A stretch of 10,424 nt of DNA from Porphyrobacter sp. GTDB taxonomy: Bacteria; Pseudomonadota; Alphaproteobacteria; Sphingomonadales; Sphingomonadaceae. Location of the stretch: positions 1 through 10,424 of the forward strand of contig JAKFWB010000080.1 in NCBI GenBank assembly GCA_021732945.1, in the 5' to 3' direction. Numbering within the stretch: the first letter of the stretch is position 1; every line of letters starts with the position of its first letter. This document shows, piece by piece, positions 5,017 through 10,424 of the stretch. Made by a program: the position numbers and the translations under genes. The notes beneath the pieces were generated by a model, which was not told where the DNA came from, did no database searches, and worked only from the letters and a program-made list of their open reading frames with translations.

Positions 5017-5966
5017 TAGGCGGCCCCCCGGCGCATGCTCAGCTTCGGCACAGCGCCCGCCTCCAGCGCGCCGCCGCGCCCTGACAGTGACGGGTTGGTC
5101 ATGAAATAGCGGTGGCAGTTGAACGGCTTGCTGCCGCTATTGGCCTCGCTTTCAACCCGGGTGTAATGGCCATCAGGATGCAGCCACCAGCTCTGTTCGC
5201 TATCGAGCATGTTGGCGAGCAGCACTTGCTGGAGCACCTGATCATGCACCGTGCGGTTGAGGATCGGGATCAATGTTTCCACCCGGCGATCAAGATTGCG
5301 GGTCATCAGGTCAGCAGAAGCGATGAACACGGCGGCCTGCGCGCTGGGCATCTTGTGACCATCGGCAAAGGCATAGATGCGGCTATGTTCGAGAAAGCGC
5401 CCGATGATCGATTTCACCCGGATATTCTCGCTCATGCCGATGATGCCGGGGCGCAGGCAGCAAATGCCGCGCACCACCAGTTCGATCTGCACCCCGGCAT
5501 TGCTGGCGGCATAGAGCCGGTCGATCACGCCTTGATCGGTCAGCTGGTTGCACTTGAACCAGATGGCAGCCGGCTTTCCGTCTTGCGCATTGGCGATTTC
5601 GGTATCGATCCGGGCGTAGATTTCGCTGCGCAGATCGATCGGCGCAATGTGGATGCGTTCCAGCGCGTGGGGCTCGACATAGCCGGTGACGAAGTTGAAC
5701 ATCTTGGCCGCATCGCGCCCCAGCTTGGGGTCAGCGGTGAAGAAGCTGAGGTCGGTGTAAATCTTGGCGGTGACCGGGTGATAATTGCCGGTGCCGAAAT
5801 GGCAGTAATTGCGAAAGCCTTCGCCCTCGCGCCGCACCACCATCGACACCTTGGCGTGGGTTTTCCAGTCGGTGAAGCCATAGATCACCTGCACGCCCGC
5901 ACGTTCCAGCGCGCTGGCCCATTTGAGGTTCTGTTCCTCGTCAAACCGGGCCTTCAATTCAACCAC
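5016..5966 (-). CDS. ppk: PPK1 C-terminal fragment (possible reinitiation from GTG)
   Basis: A GTG nine bases after the amber codon could open a 316-residue product carrying the rest of C1 and all of C2. It includes WKTHAK (fragment His37, the expected phosphohistidine), [35 protein letters not shown] and FLEHSR (fragment His194). No Shine-Dalgarno precedes this GTG, which is simply a valine codon conserved in PPK1, so independent translation is doubtful. The strong conservation of this half shows that any loss of ppk function is recent. The tail runs into ppx as TAGTG. Confidence 0.5.
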   Translation of the reverse strand: MVELKARFDEEQNLKWASALERAGVQVIYGFTDWKTHAKVSMVVRREGEGFRNYCHFGTGNYHPVTAKIYTDLSFFTADPKLGRDAAKMFNFVTGYVEPHALERIHIAPIDLRSEIYARIDTEIANAQDGKPAAIWFKCNQLTDQGVIDRLYAASNAGVQIELVVRGICCLRPGIIGMSENIRVKSIIGRFLEHSRIYAFADGHKMPSAQAAVFIASADLMTRNLDRRVETLIPILNRTVHDQVLQQVLLANMLDSEQSWWLHPDGHYTRVESEANSGSKPFNCHRYFMTNPSLSGRGGALEAGAVPKLSMRRGAA

Positions 5967-5975
5967 CGCGGTAAC

Positions 5976-5978
5976 CTA
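5976..5978 (-). other. In-frame TAG nonsense codon within ppk
   Basis: On the minus strand the codons read GGC AAA TAG GTT ACC GCG GTG GTT. The frame and the conserved PPK1 sequence continue on both sides without insertion or deletion, so this is a substitution and not a frameshift. One C-to-T change from CAG, glutamine, gives TAG. Confidence 0.9.
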
Positions 5979-7220
5979 TTTGCCCGCTTCTGCCGCCTCT
6001 ATCAGCGCCCCGATCACCGCTGACTGGGATCCGGCGCGGTAGAGCGTCTGCTTGATCGCGACGACATCGGGATCAGCGGCGGCCTGACGGACGAAATCGA
6101 CCACCACTTCGAAGCTTTCGTAAGGGTGGTGGATGACGATGTCTTTCTCGCGGATCGCGGAGAACACATCGCCATCATGCTCGCGCACCCGCTCGGGCAG
6201 GCGCGGGGAATAGGCGTCGAACTTCAGGTCGGGCCGGTCCTCGCGGACGATTTCCGCCAGGCCATCGACCCCGATGATGCCATCGGTCTTGATCAGCGCG
6301 GCTTCGTTGATGCCGAGCTGTTCGAGCAGCAGGGCTTCGGCCGCCGGATCGAAATCCTCCTCGATCTCAAGCTGGATTACCTGCCCGCGCCGCCGCCGCT
6401 GGATTGCGCTGCGGAAGGTGCGGACGAGGTCTTCGGCCTCTTCCTCGATCTCGATGTCGCTGTCGCGCAGCACCCGGAACAGCCCGTCGCCCTGAATGGT
6501 GAAGCCGGGAAACAGCGCCTCGGCATAACGCTGGATCATCCGCGCGATCGAGATGTAGAGCACGCTGCCATCCCCGGTCACCGCATCCGGCACGCGCACA
6601 AAGCGCGGCAGCGCGCTGGGGATCAGCACCATCTCGATCAACTGTTCGCGCGTGGCATCGCGGGTCAGCGTGAACAGCAGGCCCATGCCTTCGTTCTGGA
6701 CGAAGGGGAACGGGTGCGCGGGATCGAGCGCTTGCGGAGTGATGATCGGCAGGATCTCGTTGAGGAAGAAGCTCTTCAGCCACTTGTGCGCCGCCGGGCT
6801 GACGCGCTGTTCGTCAGCAATGTGGATATCCGCTGCCGCCAACCCACCCTGCACCGAACGCCAGATCGCCTGCTGGCGCTGCGACAGCTCGACCAGCTTT
6901 TCCCGGATCGCAGCGAGCTGTTGCGAGGGGCTGCGTCCGTCGAGCGAAGGCGTTGCCAAGCCGCGCTGCACCTGCCCCACCAACCCGGCGACGCGGATCA
7001 TCATGAATTCGTCAAGGTTGCTGCCGGAAATCGACAGGAAGCGAAGCCGTTCAAGCAGCGGATACCGTTCGTTGCAAGCTTCAGCCAAGACGCGTTGGTT
7101 GAATTGCAGCCAGCTTAGCTCACGGTTGAAATAGGGCGATTCGTCTGGCGCAAGCTCGCTCATCTGCGCAACCCCGGCCCCGGCGGGAATGGCTTCGCTG
7201 CCGATCGGTGACGTGCTCAT
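5976..7220 (-). CDS. ppk: PPK1 N-terminal fragment as actually translated
   Basis: If the amber codon is real and not suppressed, ribosomes starting at ATG 7220 make a 414-residue product. It holds the N domain, the head domain with its ATP- and dimer-contacting regions, and the first part of the C1 domain up to VVAIKQTLYRAGSQS and EAAEAGK. Both catalytic histidines are missing, so it cannot be an active polyphosphate kinase by itself. A second in-frame ATG 19 codons in (MSELAPDESPYF) is an alternative start closer to the conserved domain. Confidence 0.7.
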   Translation of the reverse strand: MSTSPIGSEAIPAGAGVAQMSELAPDESPYFNRELSWLQFNQRVLAEACNERYPLLERLRFLSISGSNLDEFMMIRVAGLVGQVQRGLATPSLDGRSPSQQLAAIREKLVELSQRQQAIWRSVQGGLAAADIHIADEQRVSPAAHKWLKSFFLNEILPIITPQALDPAHPFPFVQNEGMGLLFTLTRDATREQLIEMVLIPSALPRFVRVPDAVTGDGSVLYISIARMIQRYAEALFPGFTIQGDGLFRVLRDSDIEIEEEAEDLVRTFRSAIQRRRRGQVIQLEIEEDFDPAAEALLLEQLGINEAALIKTDGIIGVDGLAEIVREDRPDLKFDAYSPRLPERVREHDGDVFSAIREKDIVIHHPYESFEVVVDFVRQAAADPDVVAIKQTLYRAGSQSAVIGALIEAAEAGK

Positions 7221-7318
7221 CGTTTCCCTGTTCCGCCTCGCGCCGATGCATTCACTGCGGCGCTCCCCGCACGCCCCAATGTTCGCTGCGCTGCGAGGTG
7301 TAAATCACCTTGAAGGGC

Positions 7319-7336
7319 TTGTCACACCAATGTCAA
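7319..7336. promoter_or_regulatory. TGACA direct repeat with 11-bp period upstream of ppk (possible PhoB site or -35 region)
   Basis: On the minus (ppk) strand this reads TTGACAT-TGGT-GTGACAA, two 7-mers separated by 4 nt. That is the spacing of PHO-box repeats (CTGTCAT-N4-CTGTCAT), matched at 5 and 4 of 7 positions; the reverse orientation matches 5 and 5 of 7. It lies about 100 nt before the ppk start, in the only gap able to hold the ppk promoter. TTGACA is also a perfect -35 hexamer, but no good -10 stands 16-18 nt downstream. PhoB control of ppk is known in other bacteria, so the idea is sensible, but the match is weak. Confidence 0.3.
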
Positions 7337-7368
7337 TTTCGTTGGACCCACCTTGCGATGGCGCAGGC

Positions 7369-8388
7369 TTACACCAAATCGCGGCTGTTCGCGATCTGGG
7401 TGATCCCGCGCTTGCCATTGGCATCGCGGCCCAATTGCACCAGCACGTCAATCACGCTGGCGGCATAGGCAATGGTGTCCGAGCGGGTGAGGCCAATGCC
7501 GGTCTGCATCACCATCAGCGACAATTGCTCCAGCGCGCCGCGCAGGGAATTGGCGTGGATCGTGGAAAAGCTGCCCGGATGCCCGGTATTGATCGCGCGC
7601 AGAAAGCTGACGCTTTCAGCGCCGCGCAATTCGCCCAGCACGATCCGGTCGGGCCGCAGCCGCAAGGCGGCTTGCAGCAATTCGTTGGCGGTGACCTTGG
7701 CTTCACCGAGTTCACCCTTGATCGCAACAAGGCCCACGGAGTTTTCGCCGGGGAATTTCAGCTCGGGCGTATCTTCCACCAAAACCACGCGTTCGGCGCG
7801 CGGGATCTCGCCGAGCATGGCGTTGAGGAAGGTGGTCTTGCCGGTGCTGGTGCCGCCCGAAATCAGGATCGTGCGCCGCGCGCGGATCGCCTCGCGCAGG
7901 AAGGCAATCGGCTGAAACTGCGGGTCGGGCAAATCAATCACGCCCTCGCCCACCAAGGGGCCGGTGTCATAGGCATCAAGCGGCAGATCGAGGCGGCGGT
8001 GGCGGCGGATTGCCATCACCCAATGCTTGCGGCTGGCAGGCGGGCCGCAGAACTGCACGCGCGCGCCATCGGGCAGGGTCGCGCCGAGCAGCGGGTGTTC
8101 GCGATTGATCCCTTGGTGCGAAACGCGCGCGACCTGTTCAGCAAGGCGCTGCACCAGCCGGTCGTCAATCTCTGGCGTTTCGATCCGCTGCATGCCGGGG
8201 CTGGCAGCGTCTTCAATCCAAACCTCACCCGGGCGGTTGACCATGATTTCGGTCACCGTGTCGCGGTCCAACCAGCGGCGGAAGGGGCCGAGATAGGCGT
8301 CAAGGTAGACGCTGCGCTCCGCCGAGAGTGGCACGCTGCCCACCTCGTCGCCCGTTTCCGCCATCAGCCGGTGGATATCCGCGCTCAT
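7369..8388 (-). CDS. virB11: VirB11-type traffic ATPase of a type IV secretion system
   Basis: The 339-residue protein has an N-terminal domain (about 25-130, with TVTEIMVNRPGEVWIE) and a RecA-like ATPase domain. Motifs in order are Walker A GGTSTGKTT (178-186), Asp box VLVEDTPEL (202-210), Walker B region RIVLGELRGAE (248-258) and His box GHPGSFSTIHANS (269-281). All key residues, including Lys184 of Walker A, are present, so it should be active. VirB11 proteins form hexameric rings under the inner membrane and power pilus assembly and substrate transfer together with VirB4 and VirD4. The length is typical of P-type DNA transfer ATPases. It follows virB10 after an 8-nt gap and is the last gene of the vir row. 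No clear terminator stands between its TAA and ppk. Confidence 0.95.
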   Translation of the reverse strand: MSADIHRLMAETGDEVGSVPLSAERSVYLDAYLGPFRRWLDRDTVTEIMVNRPGEVWIEDAASPGMQRIETPEIDDRLVQRLAEQVARVSHQGINREHPLLGATLPDGARVQFCGPPASRKHWVMAIRRHRRLDLPLDAYDTGPLVGEGVIDLPDPQFQPIAFLREAIRARRTILISGGTSTGKTTFLNAMLGEIPRAERVVLVEDTPELKFPGENSVGLVAIKGELGEAKVTANELLQAALRLRPDRIVLGELRGAESVSFLRAINTGHPGSFSTIHANSLRGALEQLSLMVMQTGIGLTRSDTIAYAASVIDVLVQLGRDANGKRGITQIANSRDLV

Positions 8389-8396
8389 GCCGTGGC

Positions 8397-9539
8397 TCAG
8401 CCGACCGGGCTGAAATCGAGATCGCGGGCGGTGAACACGCGGATCGGTTCGCCTGCGCGCACGCGGATGGTGGGGCTGATCTGGCCGGTCTGCTGCACCG
8501 CCGAATTGGCCGCCGATTGCGCGCTGCTACCAAGGATCAGACCGCCGACACCGCCGGTCGCCACCGAGCTGAGGCCGCCCACCACCGACAGCAGCAAACC
8601 CGAGCCGAAGCGCTGGAAGAAGTGGCTGTTGACGTCGCCTTCCAGCCCGGTCGTCCCGTCAAACCCGACAGCGGGCGAGGCAAGGCTGACCGATACGCCG
8701 TCGGGCCGGATCAACCGCGTCCAGATCACATAGGCGCGGCGCTGGCCCTGCTGCACACCGGCCTGATACTGGCCGATCAGGCGCGACGAGCGTGGGACAA
8801 GCACCCGCTTGCCATCAAAGCTGCGCACATCCTGGCTGACCACCGCTCGGACATAGCCCGGCACATCGGTGTTGATCGCGGTTTCAAGGATCGCCGGGAT
8901 CAGCGTGCCTTCGGTCACCGTGGTCGAGGGATTGGCCAGCGAGCGCGCCTGAGCAGGCGCACCGCCGACACCGCCGATGCTGCTGGCAAAGGCTGCCGCG
9001 CTGCTGTTGCCGCTCGATGCGGCGGCGTTCGGCGCGCCGGGCGCAGGGATCGGCGCTTCGGCCAGCCGTGGGCTGCTGCCAACCGCCCGGCTACCGTCAA
9101 ACACCAGACCGGGGCTGGCATAGGGATTGGCCGCCGTGCCCGGCACGATCCCGGGATTGTTGACCAGCACCGGGGTGGGCGCTGGATCGACCTGCGGAAT
9201 CACGGCGGGCGCTTGCACCGGATCGGTCGACGCAGGGGCCACCACCGGCACCATCGCAGGGGCAGGCGCGGGCGCGTTCGCGGCGTTGCCGGCCAGCTGC
9301 TGATCCGGCAGGCGCGCGGAATTCATCGCCCAGAACGTGACGGCACCCAGCAGGCCGACCACAGCCACCCCGGCGGCGAGGCCCATTCCATCGCCCTTGG
9401 CCTTGCGGTCAGTGACGGCAGGAAAGGCTGCGCGGCTGGCGAGATCGATGATCTCGGCCGATTCGCGGGTGCGCGGATCGACGGTTTCGCCGCTATCTCC
9501 GGCGCCCTTTTTGGACGGCAAACGCATGGCCAGACGCAT
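8397..9539 (-). CDS. virB10: VirB10 (TrbI family) type IV secretion core protein
   Basis: The 380-residue protein has a short cytoplasmic head, one membrane segment near residues 53-73 (GLAAGVAVVGLLGAVTFWAM), and then a long Ala/Pro-rich linker (about 80-190). The conserved TrbI/VirB10 C-terminal barrel domain follows (about 218-380). It starts at GTLIPAILETAINTDVPG and includes FDGKRVLVPRSSRLIGQY, then RAYVIWTRLIRPDG. The hydrophobic GLLLSVVGGLSS... segment (about 314-338) fits the antenna region that crosses the outer membrane. VirB10 spans from inner to outer membrane and passes energy from the ATPases to the outer-membrane pore. ATG 9539 is preferred because it overlaps the virB9 stop as TGATG; a GTG one codon earlier is also open. 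The protein is complete and has normal domain order. Confidence 0.94.
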   Translation of the reverse strand: MRLAMRLPSKKGAGDSGETVDPRTRESAEIIDLASRAAFPAVTDRKAKGDGMGLAAGVAVVGLLGAVTFWAMNSARLPDQQLAGNAANAPAPAPAMVPVVAPASTDPVQAPAVIPQVDPAPTPVLVNNPGIVPGTAANPYASPGLVFDGSRAVGSSPRLAEAPIPAPGAPNAAASSGNSSAAAFASSIGGVGGAPAQARSLANPSTTVTEGTLIPAILETAINTDVPGYVRAVVSQDVRSFDGKRVLVPRSSRLIGQYQAGVQQGQRRAYVIWTRLIRPDGVSVSLASPAVGFDGTTGLEGDVNSHFFQRFGSGLLLSVVGGLSSVATGGVGGLILGSSAQSAANSAVQQTGQISPTIRVRAGEPIRVFTARDLDFSPVG

Positions 9540-10375
9540 CACTTGGTCTCCCTTGAAGGCTTGGACAGATTGAGCAGGGCGCTCCGGTCCGACGTTCGGG
9601 CCGATGGCTTGACCGGGCCGGTGTTGGTAAGTGTGGCGGTATCCTTGCCTGAGCGCAGGATGATCTGCATCGGCACACCTTGCACCACCACCATGTCGCC
9701 GCGCGTGGTGAAGTTGACCGGGCCTTCTTCGCCTTCATCATTGGTCACCAGGATCGCCGGGATCGGGGTGCCTGCGGGCCATGTCAGGAACACCGCGTCG
9801 CCATCATCGAAGGTGCGGGTGGGCAGCAGTTCCGCCGCCCCGGCCTTGGCCCAATCGAAATTGAGGCTGGCAGGATCAGCCACCGCATAGGGATCGGATG
9901 CCGCAGCGATTTCCACCGGATCAGCGGCGGCGCGTAAGGCTTGCGCTTCAGCCTCGGCAGCGGCGGCGATGCGGGCGTCCTCAGCGGCTTTTTCCAGTTC
10001 GGGATAGCGGAATTGCAGCACGTAAAGCGCGGCATTGCGCGGCGAAGCGTCGAGATCGAACAGGTAGGTGCGCTTGTCGGTCACCACGGTCATATTGGTC
10101 CGCGCGTTCACTTCCAGCGGCTTGACGAACAGGATGGTCTGCGCCTTGTTCGGCTGCACCTGCCATGCCGCGCTGTCACCAATCGCGACGTTTTCGATCA
10201 TTTCGTCAGGCGCAAACTTGATGGTGGTCTGCACCTTCACCTTGCCTTCGATGCGCACCACGGCGTTTTCATCAAACACCAGGGTTTGCAGGCGGTTGTC
10301 CTGTGCGGCCAGCGGTGCGGCAAGAGTTGGGGCCAGCGTGAGGGCGAGCGCGGCGAGGATTGCGGCGCGGGTCAT
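9539..10375 (-). CDS. virB9: VirB9 (TrbG/CagX family) type IV secretion core protein
   Basis: The 278-residue protein starts with a clear signal peptide (MTRAAILAALALTLAPTLAA), with cleavage likely near Ala23-Gln25. The N-terminal domain (about 28-125) includes VVRIEGKVKVQTTIKF, WQVQPNKAQTILFVKP and a strand TYLFDLDA. An Ala/Glu-rich helical linker (about 127-160) leads to the C-terminal domain: NFDWAKAG, PTRTFDDGDAVFLTWPAG, IPAILVTNDEG and a final MQIILRSG. This order is that of VirB9, the periplasmic and outer-membrane partner that forms the core complex ring with VirB7 and VirB10. The start at 10375 has GGAGG at 10383-10387, 7 nt upstream. The start overlaps the upstream virB8 stop as ATGA, and its own stop overlaps virB10 as TGATG, so translation along the row is probably coupled. 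Confidence 0.94.
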   Translation of the reverse strand: MTRAAILAALALTLAPTLAAPLAAQDNRLQTLVFDENAVVRIEGKVKVQTTIKFAPDEMIENVAIGDSAAWQVQPNKAQTILFVKPLEVNARTNMTVVTDKRTYLFDLDASPRNAALYVLQFRYPELEKAAEDARIAAAAEAEAQALRAAADPVEIAAASDPYAVADPASLNFDWAKAGAAELLPTRTFDDGDAVFLTWPAGTPIPAILVTNDEGEEGPVNFTTRGDMVVVQGVPMQIILRSGKDTATLTNTGPVKPSARTSDRSALLNLSKPSRETK

Positions 10376-10424
10376 TTATAGGCCTCCGGTGGGGTGGTCA
10401 CGGCGGGCTTTGCCGCCGACGTGT
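10372..10424 (-). CDS. virB8: Probable VirB8 C-terminal end (partial)
   Basis: The minus strand from the window edge reads TSAAKPAVTTPPEAYK and then TGA, sharing ATGA with the virB9 start. Sixteen residues with Ala/Pro/Thr composition cannot identify a family. The call rests on the usual virB8-virB9-virB10-virB11 order and on the 4-nt coupling overlap. VirB8 would be the bitopic inner-membrane assembly factor of the same system. Its catalytically irrelevant tail is all that is present here. Confidence 0.55.
   Translation of the reverse strand, partial: TSAAKPAVTTPPEAYK

Larger units (their letters stand above)
5016..7220 (-). pseudogene. ppk: Polyphosphate kinase PPK1, interrupted by one in-frame amber codon
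   Basis: Read as one frame from ATG 7220 to TAG 5016 the gene has 734 codons, a normal PPK1 length, and is broken only by a TAG at 5976-5978 (codon 415). PPK1 polymerises ATP gamma-phosphate into polyphosphate at the inner face of the membrane. The protein begins with the N-domain signature YFNRELSWLQFNQRV (30-44), followed by the head domain and the first phospholipase-D-like C domain. The stop falls between EAAEAGK and [13 protein letters not shown], where PPK1 proteins usually read GK-(Q/K)-VT, so a single CAG-to-TAG change explains it. The phosphorylated histidine (WKTHAK, about His455 in full numbering) and the second catalytic histidine (FLEHSR, about His612) both lie after the stop. 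A sequencing error, a genuine recent mutation and amber readthrough all fit. AGGGA 5 nt before ATG 7220 is a plausible Shine-Dalgarno. Confidence 0.85.

Noticed and set aside
5960..5980. A frameshift or insertion as the cause of the ppk split
   Set aside because: The frame is unchanged on both sides of the TAG and the PPK1 sequence aligns without missing or extra residues, so it is a substitution.
5112..7118. Two long plus-strand frames (303 and 330 codons) opposite ppk
   Set aside because: Both are antisense to conserved PPK1 sequence and show no domain features.
7189..8733. A 514-codon plus-strand open frame across the ppk start, the gap and virB11
   Set aside because: It crosses two unrelated genes and an intergenic region and shows no protein motif. 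It is a shadow of the GC-rich codon pattern.
8328..9890. A 520-codon plus-strand open frame antisense to virB10 and virB9
   Set aside because: The product is rich in Arg, His and Gly with no recognisable domain. It lies opposite well-conserved vir genes. Long antisense frames are expected in high-GC coding DNA.
1..10424. CRISPR arrays, insertion sequences or integrase genes
   Set aside because: I saw no regularly spaced repeats, transposase frames or terminal inverted repeats anywhere in the window.

Overview
The window is high-GC, densely packed DNA that reads as a chromosomal segment of an alphaproteobacterium. The gene content (ATPase-inhibitor zeta subunit, BolA, CGFS glutaredoxin, ppk-ppx, VirB-type secretion genes) and the protein styles point to Sphingomonadales, most likely an Erythrobacteraceae relative. 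That placement is inference, because no rRNA or other marker gene is present.

Left part (1-2461, plus strand): the last 61 codons of an NAD(P)-dependent MDR/quinone oxidoreductase; a pair of inverted REP-like repeats; then a compact row of ATPase inhibitor zeta subunit (DUF1476), BolA and a monothiol CGFS glutaredoxin. The last two are known physical partners in [2Fe-2S] handling. A 408-base gap follows, filled with structure: GC-rich hairpins, a strong bidirectional terminator and, on the minus strand, an exact sigma-54 (-24/-12) promoter motif placed so that a transcript would run about 107 nt into that terminator. This is a candidate sigma-54-dependent small RNA, with two adjoining palindromes upstream of its promoter, and it is the most interesting signal in the window. 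A Nudix hydrolase follows, preceded by a possible 15-codon upstream ORF that overlaps its start as ATGA.

Middle part (2462-7220): a minus-strand tRNA-Arg(UCU) squeezed between the Nudix gene and a plus-strand queuosine-precursor transporter (YhhQ family). The transporter meets the minus-strand ppx tail to tail, with the stop codons overlapping by 4 nt. ppx is coupled (TAGTG) to ppk. The ppk gene is broken by one in-frame amber codon at 5976-5978. Reading through it restores a full-length PPK1 of about 734 codons, and both catalytic histidines lie after the stop.

Right part (7369-10424, minus strand): a type IV secretion operon in the order virB8 (last 16 codons), virB9, virB10, virB11, joined by ATGA and TGATG overlaps and an 8-nt gap. 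These encode the inner-membrane and outer-membrane core proteins and the hexameric ATPase of a conjugation or effector-secretion machine. A 148-bp gap with a TGACA direct repeat separates this operon from ppk.
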